NCBI GenBank assembly: GCA_038238115.1
Contig: JBBRYB010000003.1
Coordinates: 127,217 to 191,216 of the forward strand
DNA length: 64,000 nt
Direction: 5' to 3'
From: JBBRYB01 sp038238115
GTDB taxonomy: Bacteria; Actinomycetota; Actinomycetes; Propionibacteriales; Nocardioidaceae
The notes under the pieces are model-generated. The model was not told the DNA's origin and ran no database searches. It saw only the letters and a program-made list of their open reading frames with translations. A program made the translations under genes and the position numbers. Below, in pieces: positions 8,031 to 15,549 of the stretch (the first letter of the stretch is position 1; the number at the start of each line of letters is the position of its first letter).

Positions 8031-8285
8031 GTGCGGGAACTAGAAGTGCTCGACGGCGACGCCGACGAACTGATGTGGCAAGAGCGCGCCCTGTGTGCGC
8101 AAACCGATCCCGAGGCGTTCTTCCCTGAGAAAGGCGGATCGACCAGGGAGGCAAAGCGGGTATGCCTGTCCTGTGACGTGCGCGGGGAGTGCCTGGAGTA
8201 CGCACTCTTCAACGACGAGCGGTTCGGTATCTGGGGCGGCCTGTCGGAGCGCGAGCGCCGCAAGCTGAAGAAGCGCGCGGTCTAG
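8031..8285 (+). CDS. whiB2: WhiB-family iron-sulfur transcriptional regulator (WhiB2/WhmD-like)
   Basis: An 84-aa Wbl protein. It has the four iron-sulfur ligands Cys22, Cys45, Cys48 and Cys54 (C-x22-C-x2-C-x5-C), the GIWGG turn (66-70) and a basic C-terminal tail (ERERRKLKKRAV) used for DNA contact. Wbl proteins act with the primary sigma factor; WhiB2/WhmD governs septation. The position next to DUF3499 and upstream of manB matches the mycobacterial whiB2 locus, which supports the subfamily call. GTG 8031 is preceded by GAGGAGG (8018-8024), an unusually strong ribosome-binding site for this window. Confidence 0.92.
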   Translation: MRELEVLDGDADELMWQERALCAQTDPEAFFPEKGGSTREAKRVCLSCDVRGECLEYALFNDERFGIWGGLSERERRKLKKRAV

Positions 8286-8290
8286 GGTGA

Positions 8291-8320
8291 CGCCCCGGCA
8301 CGCGTGCGCCGGCCGGCCCG
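8291..8320. terminator. GC-rich hairpin between convergent genes
   Basis: CCGGC (8295-8299) pairs with GCCGG (8308-8312) around ACGCGTGC, followed by more GC-rich repeats. It sits between the whiB stop (8285) and the stop of the converging DUF3499 gene (8336). No T-run follows, so it is only a candidate bidirectional terminator. Confidence 0.3.
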
Positions 8321-8335
8321 GTTGAGGCGGCCGAC

Positions 8336-8692
8336 TCAGACGTCGGTCGAGCGCAGCACCCGGAGATGACCGCGCCGCCCGACCTCTACAGCGCGTCCCA
8401 GGGGCTCCTCATCGGCACGGGGCCGGGCTGCCTCACGGACGGCATCGGCCAGGGCGAGCAGATCGTCCTCGGTCGGTGTCAGGTTCTCCGAATCCTGCGC
8501 GAGCCGGATCACGTCCCAGCCGCGCGGGGCGCTCAGCTTCTCGGCATGCAGAGCGCACAGGTCGTAGGCATGCGGCTCCGCGTAGGTCGCCAGCGGACCG
8601 AGCACAGCGGTCTGGTCGGAGTAGACGTAGGTCAAGGTGGACACAGAGGCTCGACCGCAGCCGCTCCGGGAGCAGGTGCGACGTAGACTCAC
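8336..8692 (-). CDS. DUF3499 family zinc-ribbon-like protein
   Basis: A 118-aa protein of the DUF3499 family (mycobacterial Rv3259). The N-terminus holds CSRSGCGR (Cys7, Cys12) and the middle holds YDLCALHAEKL; Cys46 and His49 would complete a zinc-binding set with the first two. The rest, including RGWDVIRL, fits the family. It is convergent with whiB and divergent from the zincin-like gene, the conserved order in actinomycetes. Function is unknown. The start is GTG 8692-8690 (MSLRRTC). Confidence 0.85.
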   Translation of the reverse strand: MSLRRTCSRSGCGRASVSTLTYVYSDQTAVLGPLATYAEPHAYDLCALHAEKLSAPRGWDVIRLAQDSENLTPTEDDLLALADAVREAARPRADEEPLGRAVEVGRRGHLRVLRSTDV

Positions 8693-8811
8693 GGTGAGAC
8701 GCTACCGCCCAGCCCAGTCGGTGCCCCGGATTGGCCGACGCTGTGATGCCGTGTCGGCTCAGTCGCTCATGTGTCGCTCGAGCGGGCCGGATGTCGGTCT
8801 AGGCTGTGCTC

Positions 8812-9261
8812 GTGGGTGGTTCAGCACGCCTTCCGATCGTGCCGAGACGGGACGGGTCGGCACGCGAGCGTCGCGGGCGGGGGGTGCGGGGCCCGTTGTC
8901 ACTGCCGGGACCGCTCAACCCGAGCGGTGCGATGACGCGTCCTACCCGGCGCGACGACTTCGACGAGCTCGTGCTGTCGCTCGTCGACCGACTGTCGAGC
9001 CGATGGGGCACCGAGCTGGGTGATGTGCAGTTCGGCACCGAGGACGTGCCACAGCTTCCCGACGACTGGGCCGACGAGCCGGTACCGTTCGGCTCGCTGG
9101 TCCGTGCCGGACCTCACGCGCCCGCCCGGATCGTGCTGTTTCGCCGGCCTATCGAGCTGCGCGCGAAGAGCAGGCTGGAGCGCACGGCCCTCGCCAACGA
9201 GGTTCTCGTCGAACACATCGCCGACCTGCTGGGCCGTGACCCCGCGGAGATCGACCCCTAG
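8812..9261 (+). CDS. Zincin-like metallopeptidase family protein lacking HExxH
   Basis: About 149 aa, matching the small zincin-like (PF06262-type) family member that neighbours DUF3499 in actinomycetes. The C-terminal part (FDELVLSLVDRLSSRW, IVLFRRPIELRAKS, LANEVLVEHIADLLGRDPAEIDP) aligns with the family, but where other members have HEIGHH this one has NEVLVEH, so the zinc ligands are missing. Peptidase activity is therefore unlikely. TAGGCT (8800-8805) lies 6 nt before GTG 8812, a leaderless arrangement; GTG 8806 is the in-frame alternative. The first ~40 residues are Arg/Gly-rich. Confidence 0.75.
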   Translation: MGGSARLPIVPRRDGSARERRGRGVRGPLSLPGPLNPSGAMTRPTRRDDFDELVLSLVDRLSSRWGTELGDVQFGTEDVPQLPDDWADEPVPFGSLVRAGPHAPARIVLFRRPIELRAKSRLERTALANEVLVEHIADLLGRDPAEIDP

Positions 9262-9323
9262 TTGGGCGACCTCGCCGGCGCTGGCCTCGCGGGGCAACGC
9301 TTCTGGGCTCTACCCTGGGGCCC

Positions 9324-10256
9324 ATGAATCTCCGTCGTCGCCTACCCCACCGCGCCTGGGCTGCGGTCGCTGTTGCCACCGTCGCGCTGGCTGCCGGCGC
9401 CTGCGCCCCCGTCAGCGACAGCACCAGCAGCAGCACACCGCCAACACCCACGTCGGGGAGCCAGTCGAGTACAGGCTCGGCCGGCTCTTCCGGCTCCTCG
9501 AGCCCGTGCGACGTCAACCAGCTCAACCTGGTTCAGCCCGACCAGCTGACGATCGCCACCGACTCCCCGGCGTACGCGCCGTGGTTCCAGCACAACGACC
9601 CCACCAACGGCCAGGGCTTCGAGAGCGCCGTCGCGTACGCCGTCGCCGAACAGATGGGCTTCAGCGACCAACAGGTCAGCTGGGTCACCGAACCGTTCAA
9701 CAAGTCCTACGCACCAGGTCCCAAGGACTTCGACTTCGACATCAACCAGATCTCGATCACCCCCGCACGCGCGCAGGTCGTGGACTTCTCCAAGGGCTAC
9801 TACTCGGCCGCCCAGGCCGTGATCGTTCTCGACGGCTCGTCGTTCGCGAACGCCACCTCGCTCGCCGACCTCAAGGACGCGCGCATCGGCGCCCAGGTCG
9901 GCACCACGTCGCTTCTGGCCGCGCAGGACGTGATCGCGCCGAGCCAGCAGGTTGCCGTCTTCGACGACACGAACGCCGCCAAGCAGTCGCTGCTCAACGG
10001 CCAGATCGACGCCTTCGTGGCAGACCTGCCGACGGCCTTCTATATCACCGCCGCCCAGATCCAGGGCTCCGCTATCCTCGGCCAGTTCCAGGCCACCAGC
10101 GGGAACCCGGAGGAGTTCGGACTGCTGTTCGAGAAGGGGAACCCGCTCGTCGACTGCGTCGACCAGGCGATCACCGCCCTCAAGGACAACGGCATGCTCG
10201 GGCGGATCGAGCAACGGTGGCTCAGCCAGGACGCCAACGTTCCCGAGCTGAGCTGA
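9324..10256 (+). CDS. Amino-acid ABC transporter substrate-binding lipoprotein
   Basis: A 310-aa extracytoplasmic solute-binding protein, family 3. The signal peptide ends in the lipobox LAAGAC with Cys27 as the lipidated residue, followed by a Ser/Thr-rich linker. The binding domain includes LTIATDSPAYAPWF, NQISITPARAQVVDFSKGYY, and ARIGAQVGTTS, typical of polar amino-acid binders. TACCCT (9311-9316) lies 7 nt before the ATG. It is followed by its permease and ATPase, giving a complete importer. The substrate (glutamate, glutamine or another polar amino acid) cannot be fixed from sequence. Confidence 0.92.
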   Translation: MNLRRRLPHRAWAAVAVATVALAAGACAPVSDSTSSSTPPTPTSGSQSSTGSAGSSGSSSPCDVNQLNLVQPDQLTIATDSPAYAPWFQHNDPTNGQGFESAVAYAVAEQMGFSDQQVSWVTEPFNKSYAPGPKDFDFDINQISITPARAQVVDFSKGYYSAAQAVIVLDGSSFANATSLADLKDARIGAQVGTTSLLAAQDVIAPSQQVAVFDDTNAAKQSLLNGQIDAFVADLPTAFYITAAQIQGSAILGQFQATSGNPEEFGLLFEKGNPLVDCVDQAITALKDNGMLGRIEQRWLSQDANVPELS

Positions 10257-10262
10257 TCCGCT

Positions 10263-11135
10263 CTGAGCACGTCGGCTGAGGCGAGCTGGGTCAAGAGCCG
10301 CCTGCAGCTCGAGCGTGAGCAGGCGCGGCGGCGTCGCTCCCAGCGGTCGCTCGCGGTCGCCACGATCTCGACCATCGTGGTCTTGGCCCTGCTCGGCTGG
10401 CTGATCGCCTCCTCTCCGGGCTGGCCCCGAGTCAGGGAGACGTTCTTGTCCTGGTCCGACGCCAAGGCGTCGTTTCCCGACATCGCCCGAGGCTTCTTGG
10501 TCAACGTGAAGATGTTCTTGATCGCCGAACCGGTGATCTTGGTGCTCGGGCTGGTCGTCGCCCTCGCGCGAGGGACCCGGTCGGCCGTGATGTTTCCGTT
10601 CCGTGCCCTCGCCGTCGTCTACGTCGACCTTTTCCGGGGCGTACCGACCTTGCTCCTGGTCTATCTCGTCGGCTTCGGGCTTCCCGCGCTGGCCCTGCAG
10701 GGCGTACCGGTCGACCCCTTCTGGCTGGGGCTGATCGCTCTCACGATGTCCTACGGCGCCTACGTCGCCGAGGTGATCCGCGCCGGCATCGAGTCGGTCC
10801 ACCCCGGCCAGCGGGCAGCAGCGCGGTCCCTCGGGCTTAGCCAGGGCCAGACGACCCGCAGCGTGGTGCTTCCGCAGGCCCTGCGTCGCGTCGCCCCCCC
10901 GCTGCTCAACGACTTCGTCTCGCTGCAGAAGGACACGGCGCTGGTCGCAGTGCTGGGCCTGGCACCGGCGGAGGCGCTGCGCCAGGCGAACGTCTACACG
11001 TCGTTCAACTTCAACTACACCCCGCTCCTCGTCGCTGCCGTGTTCTTCATCGCGCTCACGGTTCCGTTGGCCCGTCTCACCGACACGCTGGGCAACCGGG
11101 CACTTCGCCGCCAGCATTCGGCCGGCCCGGCATGA
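10263..11135 (+). CDS. Amino-acid ABC transporter permease, probable CTG start
   Basis: About 290 aa, HisM/GlnP-type inner-membrane permease. The EAA loop is AARSLGLSQGQTTRSVVLPQALRR, followed by PPLLNDFVSLQKDTALVAVLG, the region that contacts the ATPase. There is no ATG, GTG or TTG between the binding-protein stop (10254-10256) and GTG 10377. Yet the upstream codons give LSTSAEASWVKSRLQLE and a basic stretch leading into the first membrane segment, typical of this family. A CTG start at 10263 restores the normal N-terminus; GTG 10377 would cut into helix 1. The 3' end overlaps the ATPase gene. Confidence 0.85.
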   Translation: MSTSAEASWVKSRLQLEREQARRRRSQRSLAVATISTIVVLALLGWLIASSPGWPRVRETFLSWSDAKASFPDIARGFLVNVKMFLIAEPVILVLGLVVALARGTRSAVMFPFRALAVVYVDLFRGVPTLLLVYLVGFGLPALALQGVPVDPFWLGLIALTMSYGAYVAEVIRAGIESVHPGQRAAARSLGLSQGQTTRSVVLPQALRRVAPPLLNDFVSLQKDTALVAVLGLAPAEALRQANVYTSFNFNYTPLLVAAVFFIALTVPLARLTDTLGNRALRRQHSAGPA

Positions 11136-11863
11136 CCGCCGTACGGCTGCGAAACGTCTACAAGCAGTACGGCGACCATGTGGTTCTCAGGGGCGTCGAC
11201 ATCGACGTCGACCCGCACGACGTCGTCGCCCTCATCGGCGCGTCCGGCTCCGGAAAGTCGACGCTGCTGCGATGTGTCAACCTGCTCGAGCAGGTCGACG
11301 ACGGCCAGGTCTGGCTCGGTGGCGACGAGATCACCGACCCCGCCGTCAAGCCCGACCGCATCCGCCGCCGGGTCGGAATGGTCTTCCAGTCGTTCAACCT
11401 TTTCCCGCACATGACGGCGGTCCAGAACGTCACGCTTGCATCGCGCAAAGTGCACGGCATGAGCCGACGCGACGCTGCCGACAAGGCCACCACGCTGCTG
11501 GGTCGGTTCGGCCTGGCCGGCAAGGAGTCGTCCTATCCGGATCGCCTCAGTGGCGGGCAGCAACAGCGCGTCGCGATCGCCCGATCTCTCATGACGGACC
11601 CCGAGGTGCTGCTGCTCGACGAGGTCACGTCCGCCCTCGACCCCGAGCTGGTCGGCGAGGTGCTGGAGATCGTCCGGTCGCTCAAGGCGGGCGGGATGAC
11701 GATGATCATGGCCACCCACGAGATGCAGTTCTGTCGGGAGGTCGCCGACCAGGTCTGCTTCCTCGACGCCGGGAGGGTGCTCGAGCGCGGCAGGCCCGAC
11801 CGGGTCCTCTCCGACCCGACCGAACCCCGCACCCGAGAGTTCCTGCGTCGGGTGCTGCTCTGA
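11132..11863 (+). CDS. Amino-acid ABC transporter ATP-binding protein
   Basis: A 243-aa ATPase of the polar amino-acid uptake (GlnQ/HisP) type. Walker A is GASGSGKST (about 36-44), the Q-loop is VFQSFNLFPHMT, the signature is LSGGQQQRVAIARSL, and Walker B is LLLDEVTSALDPE, with the switch His in ATHEMQF. It starts with an ATGA overlap on the permease stop, so translation is coupled. It energises the importer formed with the two upstream genes. Confidence 0.95.
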   Translation: MTAVRLRNVYKQYGDHVVLRGVDIDVDPHDVVALIGASGSGKSTLLRCVNLLEQVDDGQVWLGGDEITDPAVKPDRIRRRVGMVFQSFNLFPHMTAVQNVTLASRKVHGMSRRDAADKATTLLGRFGLAGKESSYPDRLSGGQQQRVAIARSLMTDPEVLLLDEVTSALDPELVGEVLEIVRSLKAGGMTMIMATHEMQFCREVADQVCFLDAGRVLERGRPDRVLSDPTEPRTREFLRRVLL

Positions 11864-11884
11864 GCCTCTGCAAAGATGTCAGCC

Positions 11885-13252
11885 GTGGGTGACCTGGCAC
11901 GGATCTTCAAGACGTACGACATTCGGGGTCTCGTGCCGAGTGAGCTGGACGAGCCGCTCGCCCAGGAGATCGGCGCGGCCTTCGCGCGCGAGGTGGTCGA
12001 CGGCACGAGCGATCCCGCCGTCGTCGTGGGGCATGACATGCGCCCCTCCTCACCCGGTCTGGCCGCGGCGTTCGCCGCTGGGGTGCGTGGCACCGGGGTC
12101 GACGTCGTGAGCATCGGGCTCGCCTCGACGGACATGCTCTACTTCGCCTCCGGGCGCCTCGGCCTGCCGGGAGCGATGCTCACGGCCTCGCACAACCCGG
12201 TCGCCTACAACGGGATCAAGCTGTGTCGGGCGGGCGCCGTAGCCCTGTCGGCCACGGACGGCCTGCACGCGGTTCGCGACCTGGTCGCCGCCGGGACGGC
12301 AGCTCAAGGCTCCGCCGAGCGCAGGGGCGCGCTCGAACACCGCGACATGCTGGCGCCGTACGCCGCCCATCTGCACGGGCTCGTGCCCGTCGGCGGCCGC
12401 CGGCTCAGCGTGGTGATCGACGCGGGAAACGGGATGGCGGGCCACACCGCACCAGCCGTGTTCGGTCCGCTCGACATCGAGGTGACACCGCTGTACTTCG
12501 AGCTCGACGGGACGTTTCCCCACCACCAGGCGAACCCGCTCGACGCCGCCAATCTCGTCGACCTGCAGCGGGCGGTGGTGGCTTGCGGCGCCGACGTGGG
12601 GCTGGCGTTCGACGGCGACGCAGATCGGTGCTTCGTGGTCGACGAGCGCGGAGTGGCCGTGTCGCCGTCCGCAGTGACCGCGCTGATCGCCGTACAGCAG
12701 CTCTCCCGTGAGCCGGGCGCACACGTGATTCACAACCTGATCACGAGCCGCGCGGTCCCCGAGGTGATCGAGCGCCACGGCGGGGTTCCTGTGCGCACCC
12801 GGGTCGGCCACTCGCTGATCAAGGCGACCATGGCGCAGACCAACGCGATCTTCGGCGGGGAGCACTCGGGCCACTTCTACTTTCGGGACTTCTGGTATGC
12901 AGACTCGGGCATGCTCGCAGCCCTGCACCTACTCGCCGCGCTGGCCGCGACAACGCAGCCGGTCTCGCGCCTCCTCGCCGGCTACGACCCATACGTGTCG
13001 TCCGGCGAGATCAACTCGACAGTCGCCGACACCAGCGGCGAGATCGCGGCGATCGTCGACGCATACGCGCCGCGAGACGACGTGCAGCTGGACCATCTCG
13101 ACGGGCTCACCGTGAGCGCGGAGGATTGGTGGTTCAACCTGAGGGCGTCCAACACAGAACCCGTGCTGAGACTCAACGTCGAGGCCGAAACCGAACGCAC
13201 CATGGTGCAGGTCCGCGACCGGGTGCTGTCCCTGATGAGGAGACAAACGTGA
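11885..13252 (+). CDS. manB: Phosphomannomutase/phosphoglucomutase
   Basis: A 455-aa alpha-D-phosphohexomutase that interconverts mannose-6-phosphate and mannose-1-phosphate for GDP-mannose and mannolipids. The catalytic phosphoserine is Ser102 in LTASHNP, the metal-binding loop is DGDADR (243-248), and the sugar-specificity loop is GEHSGH; RASNTEPVLR is the phosphate-binding loop. The start is uncertain: GTG 11885 has AAAGAT (11872-11877) 7 nt upstream, while ATG 11876 would add three residues. The stop overlaps the next gene (GTGA). The location between whiB2 and sahH matches mycobacterial manB. Confidence 0.93.
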   Translation: MGDLARIFKTYDIRGLVPSELDEPLAQEIGAAFAREVVDGTSDPAVVVGHDMRPSSPGLAAAFAAGVRGTGVDVVSIGLASTDMLYFASGRLGLPGAMLTASHNPVAYNGIKLCRAGAVALSATDGLHAVRDLVAAGTAAQGSAERRGALEHRDMLAPYAAHLHGLVPVGGRRLSVVIDAGNGMAGHTAPAVFGPLDIEVTPLYFELDGTFPHHQANPLDAANLVDLQRAVVACGADVGLAFDGDADRCFVVDERGVAVSPSAVTALIAVQQLSREPGAHVIHNLITSRAVPEVIERHGGVPVRTRVGHSLIKATMAQTNAIFGGEHSGHFYFRDFWYADSGMLAALHLLAALAATTQPVSRLLAGYDPYVSSGEINSTVADTSGEIAAIVDAYAPRDDVQLDHLDGLTVSAEDWWFNLRASNTEPVLRLNVEAETERTMVQVRDRVLSLMRRQT

Positions 13253-13527
13253 AGCTCGATCCCGTACTGCTCGAGATCTTGGTATGCCCGGACTGCAAAG
13301 GCTCGTTGACGGTCGACCACGACCACGACGAGCTGATCTGCAACCGGTGCGGCCTGATCTACCCGGTGCGCGACGACATCCCGGTCATGCTCGTCGAGGA
13401 GGCCCGCCGTCCCGAAAAGAAGCGCCCAGACAACGCGCGAGCCACAGGCGAAGAGACGCGAGCCACAGGCGACCAGGAGGGCGACGTGGCTGCTGACGCA
13501 GAGACCGACTCCGGGTCTGCCCACTAA
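13249..13527 (+). CDS. Trm112-family zinc-ribbon protein
   Basis: A 92-aa protein with an N-terminal Trm112/YcaR-type domain: LDPVLLEILVCPDCKGSL, then LICNRCGLIYPVRDDIPVML. Cys14, Cys17 and the CNRC pair (near residues 33-36) would bind zinc. The C-terminal ~35 residues are polar and disordered (repeated RATGE segments). In actinomycetes this small gene is regularly sandwiched between manB and the SIS isomerase gene. It starts with a GTGA overlap on manB. A role in assisting a methyltransferase is known for Trm112 but not shown here. Confidence 0.85.
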   Translation: MKLDPVLLEILVCPDCKGSLTVDHDHDELICNRCGLIYPVRDDIPVMLVEEARRPEKKRPDNARATGEETRATGDQEGDVAADAETDSGSAH

Positions 13528-13535
13528 GGGCCGAC

Positions 13536-14573
13536 GTGTTCGACGACGGCAGGCTCGACGACCCCGATGTGCTGGCCGCCGCCGACCCTCCCCTGCGCCG
13601 CCTCGCGGAGGCTGGAGCCCGCGTAAGAATGGAGGCTGGGGAGGCTGCCGGGGCGGTCGCGGCGCTGGAGTCCGACGGCTCCCCGCGGGCGATCGTGGCC
13701 GCCGGGGCCGATGCCCGCCTGCTGCGCGCTGTCCTCGAACCGTGGTGCCCCGTGCCGTTCGTGGCCTGGCCGGGGCCAAGCCTGCCTGGGTGGGCAGGTG
13801 CGCTCGACCTCGTCGTCGTGCTTGCCCCCGGTGGTGGCGACGCCCACACCGGTTCGGCCGTGCGTGAGGCGGTGCGCCGGGGCTGTTCGCTGATCACGGC
13901 ATGTCCGCCGCACTCGATGCTGGCCGAACATGCCGCCGGCCGGCACAGCCAGGTGCTGCCCACCCAGACCGATGACACGCTGGCGGTCGCAGTCGTCATG
14001 CTGCAGGCGCTGCATAGGTTGGGCGTCGGACCCGAGATCCACCCGGAAAAGGTGGCCCGGATGCTCGACGACGTCGCGATCGAATGCTCCCCACACCGCG
14101 ACATCGCCAGCAATCCCGCCAAGGAGGTGGCCTTGGCCTTGGCGGACTCGATGCCGCTCGTGTGGGGCGGCTCCGTCCTCGCTGCGCGCGCCGCGCGTCG
14201 GGTGGCCGAGGCCATGCGACGTACGTCGGGACGGCCCGCTCTGGCCGCCGATGCAGACCATCTGCTTCCCGTCCTGGCGGTCACCGGCTCGCGCGACCTC
14301 TTCGCCGACCCGTTCGCGGACGACGACGCCAGCTCGTCGAGGCCGGGGTTGCTGGTCCTGGACGACGGTGCCGACGAGGCCTCGATACGGGAGCACCGCG
14401 GCCGGCTGCTCAGCACCGCCGAAGCCCACGACGTGCGCGCCGAGACGATCGAGGCGGCTCAAGGCCCGGAGATGGCCCGCTACGCCGCGTTGCTCAACAT
14501 CGGCCTCTACGCCGCGACCTACCTCGGAGTCGGGCTGGCCCGAATCGACCAGGACGAGAGAGAGGGGCCGTGA
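13536..14573 (+). CDS. SIS-domain sugar isomerase-like protein
   Basis: A 345-aa protein related to bifunctional phosphoglucose/phosphomannose isomerases and to mycobacterial Rv3256c. The first half has a degenerate sugar-isomerase (SIS) domain: VPFVAWPGPSLPGWAG, LVVVLAPGGGDAHTGSAVREAVRRG. The C-terminal half includes CSPHRDIASNPAKEVALALADSMPLVWGGSVLAARAARR, the region carrying isomerase contacts in the family. Context between manB and sahH supports mannose-6-phosphate/fructose-6-phosphate interconversion, but activity is not certain. It starts at GTG 13536, 8 nt after the Trm112 gene, and its stop overlaps the transporter start (GTGA). No type-I manA follows, unlike in mycobacteria. Confidence 0.75.
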   Translation: MFDDGRLDDPDVLAAADPPLRRLAEAGARVRMEAGEAAGAVAALESDGSPRAIVAAGADARLLRAVLEPWCPVPFVAWPGPSLPGWAGALDLVVVLAPGGGDAHTGSAVREAVRRGCSLITACPPHSMLAEHAAGRHSQVLPTQTDDTLAVAVVMLQALHRLGVGPEIHPEKVARMLDDVAIECSPHRDIASNPAKEVALALADSMPLVWGGSVLAARAARRVAEAMRRTSGRPALAADADHLLPVLAVTGSRDLFADPFADDDASSSRPGLLVLDDGADEASIREHRGRLLSTAEAHDVRAETIEAAQGPEMARYAALLNIGLYAATYLGVGLARIDQDEREGP

Positions 14574-15502
14574 GCACCGAGAGCTCTCCCAAGGCGATCA
14601 TCGCCGCGCTGCTCGCCAACATCGGCATCGCGGTGACAAAGCTGGTCGCGTGGCTGCTCACCGGCGCATCCTCCATGCTGGCCGAGGCGATCCACTCGAT
14701 CGCCGACTCGGGCAACCAGGCCTTGTTGCTGCTGGGATCGAAGCGAGCCCGGCGCGAACCGACCCCCAACCATCCGTTCGGCTTCGGGCGGGAGCGCTAC
14801 ATCTACGCGTTCATCGTGTCGATCGTGCTCTTCAGCGTGGGCGGCCTGTTCGCCCTCTACGAGGCGTACCACAAGTACCACGACGTGCACGCCGGTCACG
14901 AGAACGAGTTGTTGACCAGCAGGTGGTGGTGGGTGCCGATCGTGGTGCTGGTGGCGGCCATCGTGATGGAGGGCTACTCGCTTCGGACGGCGATCCACGA
15001 GTCCAACCAGGTGCGCGGTGAGGTGTCATGGTGGGAGTTCATCCGCAACGCGAAGGCACCCGAGTTGCCGGTCGTCCTTCTCGAGGACCTCGCGGCGCTT
15101 ACCGGGCTCGCCTTCGCCCTCTTCGGGGTAGGACTCACGCTCCTCACTGATAACGGCTACTGGGACGTCGTCGGGACCGCCGCGATCGGCATCCTCCTGG
15201 TCGTGGTCGCGATCGTGCTGGCGGTCGAGACCAAGAGCCTGCTCCTGGGCGAGTCGGCTCACGAGGATGACCGACGACTCATCGAGGCCGCCATCCTCGG
15301 CGGCTCACACGCGCAGGAGATCATCAACCTGCGCACGCTCCACGTGGGACCAGAGCAGATCCTCGTGGCGGTGAAGGTCGCGGTCACCCCGACCAGCAGC
15401 GCACAGCTCGTGAGCGACGCGATCAACGAAGCCGAGGAGCGCATCCGCGCCGCAGTGCCCGAGGCGGCGTACATCTTCATCGAGCCCGACATCCGCCGCT
15501 GA
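14570..15502 (+). CDS. Cation diffusion facilitator family transporter
   Basis: A 310-aa proton-coupled metal exporter. Six hydrophobic segments are visible. Helix 2 carries EAIHSIADSGNQ (HxxxD) and helix 5 carries VLLEDLAALTG, a pattern of the SLC30A9-like CDF branch rather than classic CzcD. The C-terminal ~85 residues form the cytoplasmic ferredoxin-like domain. The GTG start overlaps the SIS gene stop, with GAGAGGGG as ribosome-binding site, so it belongs to the same transcript as manB. It occupies the place of manA in mycobacteria. The metal is unknown, though zinc is usual. Confidence 0.88.
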   Translation: MSTESSPKAIIAALLANIGIAVTKLVAWLLTGASSMLAEAIHSIADSGNQALLLLGSKRARREPTPNHPFGFGRERYIYAFIVSIVLFSVGGLFALYEAYHKYHDVHAGHENELLTSRWWWVPIVVLVAAIVMEGYSLRTAIHESNQVRGEVSWWEFIRNAKAPELPVVLLEDLAALTGLAFALFGVGLTLLTDNGYWDVVGTAAIGILLVVVAIVLAVETKSLLLGESAHEDDRRLIEAAILGGSHAQEIINLRTLHVGPEQILVAVKVAVTPTSSAQLVSDAINEAEERIRAAVPEAAYIFIEPDIRR

Positions 15503-15549
15503 GCAGTGGCCGTTTCGGCATCGGCGACGGCTGCCCTAGCCTGGGTGGC

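Noticed and set aside
9342..11117. 591-codon open frame on the minus strand
   Set aside because: It covers the amino-acid importer genes in antisense; composition is Arg/Gly-rich without motifs.
15503..15549. SAH riboswitch before sahH
   Set aside because: Only 47 bp lie upstream and a leaderless -10 occupies them; there is no room for the aptamer.
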